Shown here: positions 10,455 to 22,390 of the stretch, piece by piece
Layout: the number at the start of each line of letters is the position of its first letter
Numbering within the stretch: position 1 is the first letter of the stretch
Source of the DNA: Molossus alvarezi
Lineage: Eukaryota > Chordata > Mammalia > Chiroptera > Molossidae
DNA length: 64,000 nucleotides
Direction of reading: 5' to 3'
NCBI GenBank assembly: GCA_037176705.1
Contig: CM073886.1
Location: forward strand, 125,456,001-125,520,000
The notes under the pieces: generated by a model
Told to the model about the DNA's origin: nothing
The model's database searches: none
What the model saw: the letters and a program-made list of their open reading frames with translations, nothing else
Position numbers and translations under genes: made by a program

Positions 10455-10905
10455 CAAATCAGTTATTAGCAAGGTGTGGGCCAAGGACTATACTGATCAG
10501 AATTAGCTGAAGTGCTTGTTAAAAAACATGAGTTCTCAGACTCCAGGTCTATTTACTAAATTAGAATATTTGAATGTGGGGTCCAGATCTCTACATCTTT
10601 TTCTCTTCTATCCTCACCCAAGGACAGTTTTGCATTTATTTTCAGATAGAGCTGGAAGGAGAGAGTGGGGAAGAGAGAGAGAGAAACATCGATGTGAGAG
10701 AGACACATCAACTGGTTGCCACCCACACTACCCCAACTGGGGCCAGGGACAAACTGCAATCGAGGTACGTGCCCTTTGTGGGAACCGAACCCGGAGTCTC
10801 TGGTCCACGGGCTGATGCACTAACTGCTGAGCCAAATGGGCCAGGAAAGAGGTCTCTAAATTTTTAACAAGACCTCTATATCTGTTAAACACACTAAGGC
10901 TTAGT
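10455..10905 (+). repeat. hAT-Charlie (MER5-like) relic split by a SINE
   Basis: Left part: 'TGATCAGAATTAGCTG', 'GTGCTTGTTAAAAA', 'GACTCCAGGTCTATTTACTA' and GGGGTCCAGATCTCTACAT. Right part after the SINE: 'TTTTTAACAAGACC' and 'CACACTAAGGCTTAG'. Joined in this order they follow the MER5 layout (lacking sharp ends). The SINE at about 10609-10849 sits in the middle. Confidence 0.5.
10609..10849 (-). mobile_element. Ves SINE, minus strand, inside a hAT relic
   Basis: The plus strand shows the inverted tail 'TATCCTCACCCAAGGACAG', the GA-rich middle with AAACATCGATGTGAGAGAG, the body 'GGGACAAACTGCAATCGAGG', and the inverted head ending 'GCTGAGCCAAATGGGCCAGG'. The flanks 'TCTCTACATCTTTTT' and 'TCTCTAAATTTTTAA' look like a mutated target duplication. 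Confidence 0.88.
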
Positions 10906-11514
10906 GTGTGTTAAATTTAGGTTTAAGTCACTGATTTAGAAAATTCTGAGAATTCACAGTACGTGGTTGCAGCCAGGAAAAAACAGACATTGATTGACTG
11001 ACTGACTGACTGATTGATTGATTACTATAGATTTCAGGGTTTTCTCTGCCAGATTGGATAGGCTTTGTTTCTTCCATCCAAAATGCCTCAAGAGAGTCAA
11101 ATAATCCATTTGATCAGTCAAAAATCGAGGACCAAGTCAATGAAGCAAAATCTAATCATGTAACCAATCTCAGAAGTGTTATTTGACTGAAAGATGACGT
11201 TTAAAACACCCCCTACACCCCTATTTTTTCAAAATAGTCAAACCGAGTTATGAAGGCAGAAACAGCCTTAAAACCACCACCACCATCCAGTTTGTAGATC
11301 CGTTTCAGTTTATCATGCAGATCGTCATTGGCAAACATTGATGCGTGCAGATCACTCAGGACCTATATGATGCTAAACCTAGGAGACTCTTTTCAGTACT
11401 TAATTGCTTGACTTCTCAGCCATCATTTGACATTGATGAATACCCTGTCCTTTTTGAAATAGTCTCTTTCTTGGCTTCTGTGATTCCACACTGTGTAAGT
11501 GAAGGTCATTTTTC
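10906..11514. other. Unique DNA with a TGAC/TGAT repeat
   Basis: It holds the tetranucleotide run at 10990-11024 and otherwise no recognisable element. Confidence 0.4.
10990..11024 (+). repeat. (GACT)n/(GATT)n short tandem repeat
   Basis: Two adjoining tetranucleotide runs, ACTG then ATTG units, over about 35 bp. Confidence 0.9.
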
Positions 11515-11805
11515 TCCTGCAGCAGATAAATCCCCAAATCTTGGTGGTTTAACACAAAAGTTTATTTCTCACTCATGTGAAGTCCAAAAATGTTTTCTTC
11601 CAGAGGATGAGGAAGGTTTCTGGCGTCCTCTGGGGGATGACATTGAGCCACTAGATGGTGAAGAAAAACATCATTATGGGGGATTTTTATGTATCAGCTT
11701 CGAAAGTGGCACTCAGCGTTTTTGCTCCCATTGCATTAGTTAGAACTCAATCATATGGCAACACTGAACTTCCTGGAAGGCTGGAAAAGTTCTAGAAGGA
11801 AAGGA
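11515..11805 (+). repeat. Ancient interspersed repeat, family unnamed (copy 1)
   Basis: Key phrases are 'CAGATAAATCCCCAAATCTT', 'GGTGGTTTAACACAAAAG', 'TTTATTTCTCACTCATGTG', then 'GAAAGTGGCACTCAG', 'CATTGCATTAGTTAGAACTC', 'AATCATATGGC' and 'GAAGGCTGGAAAAG'. This order is a common mammalian repeat pattern that also appears at 17305-17690. I cannot assign a library name. Confidence 0.45.
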
Positions 11806-12224
11806 GCAGATTGGTGCCCAGCTAATAATCTCTGCCAAATGAACTCGCCTCATTTTCTTCTACCTCTTCGCCTGCTCTTTCTCAGTTGCATTTGTGATTC
11901 TTGTTTTTCTACCTAATCCTAGAACATTGATATTCTTCATGTCTCTGATCTAAGTCTGCTACTCTTTTTGGTTTTCAAGATTTCCCTGGTCCATTTTGTT
12001 ATCTCACATGGTCTTAATGTGCATCTCTGGTCCAGGGAGCCCCCAGAGCAAGGTCCAATTGCTACTGAAGAGCTGCCCCTCCAAGTCTCAAAGATTTCTC
12101 AGCCTCAAATGTGCAGAAGTGAACTTGCCAGCTCCAGCCTGACCCCTTCCTCCTCTCCGCCTTCCCCAGCACAGCACTCACCAGATGACCTCATCAGAAC
12201 CCTGGGGTACACCCTCCCTTCCTT

Positions 12225-12925
12225 CCCCTTCCCCTCATCATTCCAACAATCATTAAGCACTCATGATTGCAATGGCCAATTATCTCTTAACTGTAATCAT
12301 TTCTCTCCACCTCCAGTCCTACCCTACTAAAGTCCATCATCATCTCTCCTCCTTCCTCATTTCTACCACAGTTTTGCTCGCCTCAGTTTACTCTACGCTG
12401 GCACCAAAGCAATTTTTATAAAATTAAATGATGGTCACATCTTTTCTCTCCTTTAACTCTTCCATTGGCTTCCCTGTGTCCCTTGGATGATAAAGGCCAT
12501 GCCCTTTCTTTAATGTGGTTTGCAGTGTCCTTCACGGTCCAGTCCCTCTCTCCTGCGTGACTTCCAACTGCTTTCCCTCACTATTGCCCTTGGGCAAACA
12601 GTGTTCTTTTGGCCGTTCTGTTTTTTCCTCTGGACCTTTGCATACACTGTCCCCTTTGCTGAAAACACTTTCCTGGCCTCTTTGAAAATTTGAATTCAGC
12701 TCCTTTTGCAGGTCTCAGTGTAAATGTCACTTCCTTTTGGAGATTAGAAGCTCTGCTCATGCTCCTGTGGCACTTTGGACTTGACGGTGTTTTCTTAGTT
12801 AAAATGTGTGTTCACCCCACTAGTCTGTAGTCTCCATGACAGCAGTAGCTGTGTCTGTTGTTTCTACGGCTGTATTTCTAGGTTCCTTAGTGGGCCCACA
12901 GAACCTTCTTGATGAATGCGTCAAG
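12225..12925 (+). repeat. L2 LINE 3' region
   Basis: The segment follows the L2 3' region in order: 'CTTTAACTCTTCCATTGGCT' with 'TCCC', 'GATAAAGGCCATGCC', 'CTTCACGGTCCAGTCCC', 'TGGACCTTTGCATACACTGT', 'GCAGGTCTCAGTGTAAATGT', and 'CACTAGTCTGTAGTCTCCATG'. It is heavily diverged, and the open frames within are chance. Confidence 0.75.
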
Positions 12926-13689
12926 TTATTAAGTGAGAAACTCAGCCACCTGCGATCATATTTATGCATGTCCTATGGTACAAATGGTTGCTTATATGTC
13001 ACAGTTGAATTTTCTATGAAACGACTTTCTAGAAGTCTGGCTTCTGATGACATCTTGAAATAGCAACTCTGATAGACGTCCCTGATGGGAAGAAGAGGAC
13101 TGCTTTCTGTCCCTACGCACTGGTTCATTTCCATTAGGAGCAACCTCCTCAAGGAGCTCTGGCAAAGCTGAGGAATGGTTTTCATAACATCTCCCGGGGG
13201 AACACAATGAAGGAATCAGAGACATCTGTGCATTGATTATACCTCCATTAGCTTTCAGTTGTAAATTACTTGGCAACAGCTGGGCAAGAGAGAAGGAACA
13301 GCTATTCTGTTTGGAGAAAGAAGGTATGAGCATAATGATTCTTACCTTCAAAAACTCTTGGAGCTTTCAAGTTTTATCATCCACAAAGTTACAGTATTTC
13401 TTATTACTTAGAATTGTTTATTATGATACTCATCAGGAGACATCAATATATTGAGTACACACATAAAGCAAGTAAAGACATTTCTAAAACTACCAATCGA
13501 CTTGGGGAAACTTAAACGGAAAAAATGTGTAACTGATTTGAATGTTGGTCTGTGCCACACTGATCCCCCTCCAGGACTGAAAGATGTCTTCCCTCTGTTT
13601 GATGAGGTGCTGAATTGATTTTCAGAGTCCACAGACCAACACCACAAGTCATGTAGTGGAAGCACATACAGAGCAGAGAACTTTGACCT
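12926..13689. other. Unique DNA, nothing recognised
   Basis: The overlapping minus-strand frames at 12973-13351 and 13408-13665 show no domain. I found no repeat signature. Confidence 0.4.
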
Positions 13690-14082
13690 CTAGCTGCACT
13701 GGAACCAGAGTCTCACGCTACCCCCCACCCCCACAGAACCAAAGAACCAGGACATAACAACAACTTGAACACCAGAACCCTGCCGGAAGCCAAGGGTCTG
13801 TTATTCAGAAGTATCTGGTGTTGATGTCCCTTTATCTTAAGTGGCCAAATTCCAAGATCCTCCAATTAAAATTTGCCCCACCAGTGCTTTGGCATACCTG
13901 TTCCCTCAGCCCCTTAACAACCCTTGGCTTGGTCCAGTGAGCAAGATGGATTTGAGTCATTGTTCGGTCTCTCATCTTCTCGGTTGGTGCCTTCTCGATC
14001 AATAATCCTTTCCTTATTCCAAACCCTGAAATTTTGAGTCTTGGCCTCTTGAAGTGTTAAAAGGTTTGGTAACACCCCAGAT
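13690..14082 (+). mobile_element. Possible solo LTR of a class I endogenous retrovirus
   Basis: The right half resembles an R/U5 region: 'CTTGGTCCAGTGAGCAAG', 'TCTCATCTTCTCGGTTGGTG', 'CTTCTCGATCAATAATCC' with a mutated polyadenylation signal, and an end at 'GGTTTGGTAACA' with the expected CA. I could not find the TG start or a flanking duplication, and no internal viral genes are present. The left boundary is a guess. Confidence 0.38.
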
Positions 14083-15604
14083 GTGGAGAGCTGTCTGCCC
14101 TTGACTAAAGAGAGCCAACCTCACCCAAGGTCACAATCCTTTCCCAGGGCAGCTTGACCTACTGACTAGTTGACTTGGGAAAGTAATGGCTTGGGTCTAT
14201 CGAACCAGCTTGAAACAACTTTTAAGGACTCCCGGCTAAATTTGGAGCTTCCAGAGGAGCTGGCGAGACCTTGAATTGAATGCATCATGGCCACCATTCT
14301 CCCTCCATCCAATACTGATTTCTTCTTCCCACTGTTGATCCAAGGAACATTCCTTAATACACTTCCTACATGTTAACTTCAGCTCCGCTTCTGTATCAGG
14401 CTGGGAAATCAACTTGCTTGCTGGTATCCAATGAGTTCTGGATGGTACTCGAGGGATTACATTTGGTTGGTCTAGTGAGAGCAATAAGGGAATAAGATTG
14501 GGTTGGGGATGGAGGTAGAAACTAAAGGTTGACTCAGAGGATAAACTGACTCCTAGAAGCTTCAGCTTCAGTTAGAATTATTTAAATTTTCTTCGTGACC
14601 TGCGAAGAAGTCTCTCCTGCCTCAGGCCCATAGAATTCCTGGTTGTTCTTATAATATTGCTTGTATGCTTTGTCTTATACTGCTAATTTACTGTTCTTTT
14701 ATAAGTTGTGTATCACTCAAGATTTTTAGAGTAGAATCCAGATATATATTATTATTCCTGCAGCTTCTCTACTCATATGTCTTAATAGTTTAGTATTAAT
14801 AAATTGTTATTGGATGAAGCCCTTAAAAATAGATATCTACCTTGTCATGCCTTGTCATTTATTCCTCAGTCTCTTCTATATAATTTTTTTAAGGCTGGAT
14901 AAATAGAATGAGTTATTTTTTCTATACTTTTTTGTTTACTAGCTCATCTGAACATAACAATTCCCATTAAAATATAAAACTGATTTCAAGTTAAAGTTGA
15001 AGACATTATGTTCCAGACACGGGCAAAATGGTCTACATTCAATCAGAAAATACTTTTTGGATTTAAAAAAAAATGTATTTGCACAATGTGTTTTGTTCTA
15101 TTTGTTCTATTTATTGTATTTAAATTCTTTTGAAATTAGCGATCCAGTTGAGGACTAATGAGACTAATCTTTCTTAATGAGAATGATTGATTAATAACAA
15201 AAACTCCTGCCTTATAAGTTCCATGCAACAGCATTGTAGAGGTGGTTTCTAGGCCCCGAGGGCTCCGTGATTAGACCAGGCTTGTGGGAGACAGCCCTTC
15301 ACGTCAGCGTGCAGACCCTCTTCCACTTTCACTAGCATGCCCTATTTCTTTGCTGTTGGAACTACTTTTAGTTCATCAGTAAAGGAGTGAGTGAGTTTCC
15401 CACTCATTCCAAGGGAGGGGGGCTGTCAAAACACTGAGAACCACATCAAACTAAGAAACCACATCATAATTAAACACAAGTGGGTAGAAGAGGAGAATGT
15501 CAATGGAGATGGTAAATCTTCAAGTAAAAGAATAGGCTGATTGTTGGTATGAACAGGTCTTTCTATGAAGAACAGGGAACTGGCAAGAGGGACTTAAATT
15601 AGAC
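14083..15604. other. AT-rich unique DNA, nothing recognised
   Basis: The stretch from about 14570 to 15240 is strongly AT-rich. There is no exon, SINE or named repeat that I can support. Confidence 0.45.
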
Positions 15605-15690
15605 ACTCATTTCATTTGGCATTTATTGGGTCCTCTCTCTACATACGTACCCCTGGCACTGTGCTGGGCCGCTGCCCTAGAGAGGCAGGA
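15605..15690 (+). repeat. Short ancient repeat fragment ('CTGGCACTGTGCTGGGC')
   Basis: It reads 'CATTTATTGGGTCCTCTCTC' then 'CCCTGGCACTGTGCTGGGC', the start of a widespread mammalian repeat that usually begins 'TTTATTGAGCACCTACTATG'. The 182-codon frame starting at 15616 begins inside it. Confidence 0.4.
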
Positions 15691-16300
15691 ATGGGGGACA
15701 CCAGTAGACACAAATGTGACATCACCCAAGGCGAGTTCTGCCTGAGGAGTGGACACCTGGAAACTGGAGCCTGCGCCCACAAGTTAGGCCATTTCTCTTC
15801 TCACTCTGGGCTTTTAGGACATTTCTTAGGGGAAAAACATCCTCCCCTTGCTCTACTGAGTTATGGTTTCCAAGTAGTCTGCTTAAGAAAACCTTTGGTT
15901 TTAGTAGGAGATTGCCCAAAGGAAATACAACTTGATTCCCCACTGACAGCGGATCTATCAGAATCATCTACGGGGAGCACAGCTTCATCCTCCCATGGAG
16001 AGCGAAGTCAGAGCTGTGTTCTGATGAAAATGAGGCTCGTTGTTTGCTTTTTTTTGTATAATGTGGTGAAAATCACCCCACACTTCTCGCCAATGTATTT
16101 ATACCTGGAGCAAGTCCCAGAAGATCTGAGACATTTCCAGAGTCTTAGAGAAATCAAGAGGTGAGGCACTGAGGTGTGTCAACATGTGGTCACTGATTTC
16201 AAGATGAGAGCACCTCAGACCAGCGGAGGGGGCGGTGCAGCTGTGGAATTTGTATAAGTTTATTTTCTGTTATCTGTTCTTTCTCATTCAAACATCTGAG
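15691..16300. other. Unique DNA, open frame without signature
   Basis: A plus-strand frame stays open from 15616 to 16164, but it begins in a repeat fragment and has no recognisable domain or splice sites. Confidence 0.35.
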
Positions 16301-16553
16301 GTCCTGGCCGATTTGGCTCAGCAGTTAGAGTGTCAGCCCGTGGTCTGGAGAGACTCGGGTTCGGTTCCCGCTAAGGGCACGTACATCAGTTGCAGTTTGT
16401 CCCCGGCCCTGGTTGGGTCGTGCGGTTGGTGACCACTCGATGTGTCCCTTTCATGTCGATGTTTTTCTCTCTCTCTCTTCCTCTCTCTTCCTCCCACTCT
16501 ATCTGAACAAAGAATGGAAAAATGTCCTCCGGTGAGGATAAACAAACAAACAA
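16301..16553 (+). mobile_element. Ves SINE, full length, plus strand
   Basis: Head 'CCTGGCCGATTTGGCTCAGC' with box A, box B 'GGGTTCGGTTCCCGC', body 'GTTGCAGTTTGTCCCCGGCC', pyrimidine-rich middle, 'CCCACTCTATCTGAACAAAG', and tail 'GGTGAGGATAAACAAACAAA'. The flanks AACATCTGAG and AACATATCTGAAG suggest an imperfect target duplication. Confidence 0.9.
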
Positions 16554-17304
16554 AACATATCTGAAGTGGAGAGGAGATCATGGCTGTTAGCAGATTAGCT
16601 TTTTGTTTTGTTATTGTTTTTGTTTTGAGACTGTGCCTTATCAATAATTATTTTCCACATGTAGGTGTCATTATCCTGGCTCTGCCTGTGCTGTTACCAT
16701 AAAAACTCCCTCTCCAACACCAGTTAATCTACCTGCAAATGTCATGCACTAGGCTCTTGAGTCCTGTGCATACAAAGGAAGCAATAGCATAAACACTTTA
16801 CTTATTTATAATCTGAATTGTTTTTGTAAATGTACATAAGTGTCATTTGACTTTGGTGAGCAGAGAGAGACTATGCTTCAGCTAAAGGAGACTGCACAAT
16901 TTGGGGATTTAAATGTCAGATATTTAAGTCACAGTTCCCTTTTCCTAGATTATTCCTCTCTAAAATGCAATAAATCACCTAATTAACAGATTTTACAAAA
17001 TCTCATGATTGTATTTACAAAAAAAAAGATGCTTTCTGGAACTGGACCATTCAAATGGAGGTAAATTACCAGAGGGTGTGGGCAGGGTCAGGGGTGGGGG
17101 AGTGTCAATCACTGTATCAGCAGCTAGGGAGAGTCAAACAAGGACTAACTTGAACCCTGCTCTTCTGGGAGACCAAGCCAAAGAAAGCAGAGACAGTGAG
17201 ATACAAAGTAAACCTAGTAGTGAAAAAGTAGTCTTTCCTGGCACTGAACTCGGTAAGATGCTTATTGTATATATCCTTACGTAAGAGACAGACAGATTTG
17301 CTGC
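16554..17304. other. Unique DNA, nothing recognised
   Basis: No repeat or exon is visible. The 91-codon frame at 17009-17284 lacks any domain. Confidence 0.4.
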
Positions 17305-17690
17305 ATAAAACAGGAGAAACCCAAATAAAAATGGTTTAAATAAATTAGCAGTTATTTCTCATGCAAAAGAAGGTCAGGCATGAGGAATCCCACCTTGTCT
17401 GGGAAATCTTCCTGTTTTCTGATTCATCCTCCTCAATATTTGTGGTTTCCATTCCCAGATTATCTTTTGGTCCAAGATGGTTGATGAAACACTAGCCATC
17501 ACATCTGAGTTTCAGGCTATCAGCATAAAAGAGTAAGCCCCAAGTTATTTGTCCCTTCACATTAAAGAAAACTTTCCGGAAGTCTCACATAAAACTTCTG
17601 CATCTATTTTATTGGCTAGAATTTAGTCACGTGTCACATCGTATTAAGACGTAGGGTTGGCTGGGAAATGTAGTCTTTTTCTGGGTAGTA
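17305..17690 (+). repeat. Ancient interspersed repeat, family unnamed (copy 2)
   Basis: It shares the layout of 11515-11805: 'AGTTATTTCTCATGC', then 'CTTTCCGGAAGTCTCACAT', 'CTTCTGCATCTATTTTATTG', 'GCTAGAATTTAGTCACGTG' and 'GGCTGGGAAATGTAGTC'. It is the better preserved copy at its 3' end. Confidence 0.45.
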
Positions 17691-19868
17691 CTTTACATCA
17701 CCAAAAATATATTTGATAGGCAACTGGTAGTCCTTGCCTCAGACAAGGAATAACAAAATGGACAATGTCCATAATAATCATTTTACAGAAAATTCAAGTT
17801 TAGTTTTTATGGAAATGTGTTATCAGAGACAAGGTAGCAAAGTCTTACGACCACAGAATATTGGTATAAATATGTCACCTTAGCTCAGGTCCCTGAGTTT
17901 TCCTTAAGAGAAGTGACTGCTAAAACTCCACGGAAATAATTGCATATTCAATGTGCTGGCTCTAGATCAAGTGATCACTTCTCTAGCAATCAACTTCTTT
18001 TAAAAATGAAGATCTTATGGGGAAAAAATAAGAAATCTAGTTCTTATTCAGGAGGTTTAACTGATGCATAGTCTCACGTTCTTTTGGCTCTAACAGGCAA
18101 CAGATACACACAACATTTGCCTGTGGTTTCTGTAATAGCTTAATTGTGGGAAAGTGCTCTGTTTAAAGCAAATATTTATCCAATCTGGGTGTCTGGAGGT
18201 CTCCCTAATCCTTCGAGTCTAAAGAGGATTGATTTGAGTCCCATTCCCTGGTTCGTGGAAAACCAGAGCCCTTTCCAAGATTGTTATGAGCACCAGAGGG
18301 ACTTGTGTTCCCAAGGTCACCTCTGGCTTTGGGCTTCCACCAGTTGACTCTGATTTTATGAGCTGACTTGCTGCCTTTTTGGTGTTGTTTCAATTCCATA
18401 CTGTGTCAACCCTGATGCAGGATCTTGTCCTTACTTTCCATGTACACAAAAAACTGCAAACCACACGCCCCCCCCCCCCCCCCGCAAAATTAACCAACAA
18501 AAATAAACATACTCCTAAAATCATTGTGATTAATCTGGTTACAAGCTAACAGCAAAGAAGCAAAGGGAAGGCCAATAGACACATGCCCAGTAAAGTCTGC
18601 GTGGGAAGGTCCTTGCCTGCTAGTCACCCCTGGGAACAGGTCGTTGGCCAGCGAGAGTAGAAAGTGGGTGAAGCTTTGAGAGACACAGGCTCCTAAACAA
18701 AGGAGTTCCCCCTCTCTTGTTGCAGGGGGTGTGCACAATGGCCTGACGGACTGGAACTAGTCTGATGCTGTTCTGGACCCAGCTCGATATGGGAAGAAGC
18801 TCTGGACACGTTTGCTTCTCGCTCTGCTGAATCCTCAGCTGCACCTCTTCCAGAAAGCATTTAAGGGAAATGGGACTTTAGAAACGCAGGGATGTAATTC
18901 CACACAAATAAAAATCACTCGCCCTCCCATGGCAATCTTAGAAAATTCTTTTTCCAAAGGTATTGTAAGAACCTGACCCTCAGCACCCAGTGGAGAAAGG
19001 GAGAGCCCACTTCCACCAATAACACTCCCCACAAGACAATTTTGTGGAGTAGAAGCTTTGCCGGAAGTATATCGGAGTAGAGATACCCGCTACATACACA
19101 AGGACCTACTCACGTTAAACTTTGACATCTTTGGACTGAAAAGCTCTTTAGCCATCAAACCACTGGGGACATTTTCTTGGCAGCTGCCTTCTCATTTCTA
19201 CCTCTTCTAATCCCCTCTCGGCCCCCACAACTTTTCTGGCTTCTCTGCTTTCAAATATAAGGTAATGAAAGCTATCTTTGGCCCCATTCCCCAAACCACC
19301 GTTGCGTATTTCAGTTGCATTGACCTGTGCAGCTGGGTGGCATTGTGAGCTCACGTAACAGGCTTTGTGGACGGCATGCCTTCTTCGGGTCCCTCTAGCC
19401 CGTGGCCTTCTGTTTAGACTTGTAGCAGTGGAAACGAGATCCCTGGTGAGGATGAAATGAGGTGAATGCAGAAGGCAAATCACAGAACTTGAAAGTACAG
19501 TGCAGTCTGGTATTCATTTAACGAATGGTGGTATCAGACTGACTATCTTCAATTGATGCTGCTGTTCTCATTGAGGAAAGTGTTGAGACTTCCTATTGGT
19601 TTGGGGCAGAAGAGTTTTAATTTGAATGTAGAGGCCTCCAGAATCTGAATTTGGAGAAGCAGTCAGGGGTGATGGCCAGCTCATTCTCAGGAAAGGTGGG
19701 TTCTAGGGGTGATTCAATGGGAACCCGGGGCTGCCATTTCTCTGTTCCCATAATGCAGTGGTGGTATGCAGCAGCTAATTATTTGAGAGCCAAGCAGGTG
19801 AGCACTGAACTGTGGTCAGTTAACTAATTCATCAATAAGGAAATGTAATAACTATTATTTACAATATT
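17691..19868. other. Unique DNA with one poly(C) run
   Basis: A C-run of about 16 bases lies at 18468-18483. The remainder shows no gene or repeat I can name; the minus-strand frame at 19148-19483 has no family signature. Confidence 0.45.
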
Positions 19869-19877
19869 AAATACCTG

Positions 19878-20100
19878 CCCAGCTGGTGTGGCTCAGTGGT
19901 TGAGTGTCGACCCATACACCAAAAGGTTGCCAGTTCGTTTCTTGGTCAGGGCACATGCCTAGGTTGTGGACCAAATCCCCAGTGGGGGACGTGTACAGGG
20001 CGGCCAACAGATGTTCTCTCTCATTGATGTTTCTCTCTTTCCCTCTCCCTTCCTCTCTTTCTAAAATCAATAAAGAAAAAAAATTTTGAAAAAAAAAATC
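19878..20100 (+). mobile_element. Ves SINE ('CAGCTGGTGTGGCTCAG' subfamily)
   Basis: Head 'CCCAGCTGGTGTGGCTCAGT', box B region 'GCCAGTTCGTTTCTTGGTC', body 'GGGCACATGCCTAGGTTGTG', 'CCCCAGTGGGGGACGTGTAC', and tail 'AAAATCAATAAAG' plus poly(A). It is flanked by AAATACCTG at 19869-19877 and 20101-20109, a perfect 9-bp duplication. Confidence 0.93.
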
Positions 20101-20501
20101 AAATACCTGACTACTTGGAGCTTCACATCCCTAATAAACAATAAAAACGTGCAACCAACCAACATCTTGTATCCTCATTCTTTGTATCCTCACTTCTGCC
20201 CTGAACCCTCCTGCCTCTTACTCTCACCATTAATTTCCTCCCTTAACCTGTCCTGGTTTTTCCCATCGTCTACTCTGTATTCTTCTGCATCCCTAGATCT
20301 CTTGTTTTAATTGATCATGTTTTGAGAACTACAGTAGCTTATTTTTCCTTTGAGTATATCACACATTTAATAAGTAATCATGTTCACTTTTAAAAGCTGA
20401 TAGATTGAATATTTTCTTCTGTAAACAGAGCAAATCTTCTTATTTTTTACACTCAGATAATTTTCCTTTGAAGGATACTAGTCCTTAAGGAAATGGCTTA
20501 T

Positions 20502-20743
20502 CCTTTTTATCCTCACCCGAGGACATTTTTCCATTTTTTGTTCAGATAGAGTGGGAGGGGGAGAGAGAGAGAGAGAGAAACATCGACGTGAAAGGGACAC
20601 ATGGAGTGGCTGCCACCCGCACAACCAACCAGGGCCGGGGACAAACTGCAACCAAGGTACATGCCCTTAGCGGGAACCAAACCCAGGTCTCTCTGGACCA
20701 CAGGCCGATGCTCTAACCACTGAGCAAAACTGGCCAGGGCAGA
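20502..20743 (-). mobile_element. Ves SINE, minus strand, with perfect 11-bp duplication
   Basis: Inverted tail 'TATCCTCACCCGAGGACAT', GA-rich middle with AAACATCGACGTGAAAGG, body 'GGGACAAACTGCAACCAAGG', and inverted head ending 'CTGAGCAAAACTGGCCAGGG'. AAATGGCTTAT occurs at 20491-20501 and 20744-20754. The intact duplication marks a fairly recent insertion. Confidence 0.94.
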
Positions 20744-20754
20744 AAATGGCTTAT

Positions 20755-22149
20755 TCTTACTGGCTCAACTGTTTCTCCCCTGGGCTACATATATTGCTAA
20801 CTCCCTACGGTCTTTGAACTCTAGTTTCTCAAGTTATTTAAAAACCATTTCTTGAAGATTTATTATCTGTCAGACATGGAGACAGATGCTGCGAATTAAA
20901 TAATATTTGGTTCCTCTTCTCAAATATCATGTAGTATATTTGAAGAGACAAGACATAAAACTACACAATACATAATTTAAATAAGAGTTCAAGACATTCT
21001 ATGTAAACTTCCTTCAGTGTGTTCTGTCAAGACGGTTAAAAGTCAAATACAACAGACCCAATTCAGTGATACAATTATGTTGTCCATAATTCCCTAGCAG
21101 CAGACTAATTTCTATTAAAAGACACCTCCCAAATCTCTTTTAAGGGAGAGCAATAAGTATATCTATTTTCTTTTAGAATGAGATCTGAATAGGTGATACA
21201 GTCATGAATTCTATTAAGCAGTGTTATTTTCTTTTTCCCTTGGATTATTAGAATAGTTTCACTCCATATTCTAGCCTCATTATCTCTGCAACTCACGCGA
21301 AATAGAGTAGCACTTAAAAGAAAGGCGCTTCTTTCCTAAAATATATGACTAATATTTCATTTAAAATGTCATTTTAGATGTAATAGTCAAGTCCCTGGAC
21401 TCCATCAGGCAAAGATAGCAGTATTCTCTAAAAAAGAAATTTCAGGTAGAAAAGTGTAGCTCCTCTTTTTTAAAAGTAGGAAGGACAAAAATACTCTCTT
21501 AGGTTATTTACCGGTTGTCTGAGATAGAGAGTAAATTGTGTGGCGGAGAAGTCCTTAACCAGGAGAAAGAGAGCATCCTTTCTTGCTGACATCTTGGGGG
21601 CAGGCGAGAGAGGCGGATCCCCTTCCGTCTGACAATATGTGTTTTTAATGTCACCTTGCACCTGGGAGCGTCATGGATCCGTGGTCTCACCTGAGATCAC
21701 AGGTCAGTGTGGAGAGAGCCAGATAAGAATAGACAGTGTTTCTTATCTTTTCAGATATTCACTTGGATTTTAATTAATTTTATAAAAAATTATTTCTGCA
21801 TGATGAGCAGGGGCAGGACTACAAGGTAGGAAAAATCCATGTTCAGGTACCTAACCTGCGGGTCCTCAACAATATTGTTCCCCTGACTCAGGTAACAGGT
21901 AGCTTCAGAGACTTGGAACTACCTTGAACACAGGGAGAGAAGGATGGGGTAGGGGTGAGGCAAGTGGAAAACTGCATAAGGCAGGCATTTAAGATGCTGA
22001 GAAAGATGGTGGAAGACAAAGAAACAAAACAAGAGAAGAAAATAGAATGAGGAATAGAATGCTGGTTTCACCAGGGAGAGGAAATCACAGAATTTCAGGG
22101 CCTCTGGTTCAGAAAAGATTACTAAAGGAGCTGGAAACAAAGTGCGAAT
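20755..22149. other. AT-rich unique DNA, nothing recognised
   Basis: No SINE, L1 or exon that I can support. The overlapping minus-strand frames at 21470-21690 are short and lack signatures. Confidence 0.45.
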
Positions 22150-22224
22150 ATACTATTTAGTATAGAAAAGTTTCAAATCTCAAGAATATTTGCATAAGTA
22201 TGTGTGCATAGGTGGGTTTAAATA

Positions 22225-22390
22225 GGTAATATATGCACATCGTAAATGTTTAAAAGGCTCACAAAGACATACAGTGAAAATATGCCTACAATCACTTTCT
22301 CTAAACCACCCGTGGCTCAATCCGGGAGGCAACCAATGTTACCAGTTTCTTGTGTATCCTTCTAGAGAGACGTGATGCATGCAGCACAGG
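22225..22390. repeat. Possible ancient LINE-like fragment
   Basis: The phrase 'GGCAACCAATGTTACCAG' followed by 'TTTCTTGTGTATCCTTC' and 'TAGAGAGACGTGATGCATG' resembles a common old mammalian LINE 3' segment. Family and orientation are not certain. Confidence 0.35.

Noticed and set aside
15616..16164. 182-codon plus-strand open frame
   Set aside because: It begins inside an ancient repeat fragment and has no family signature.
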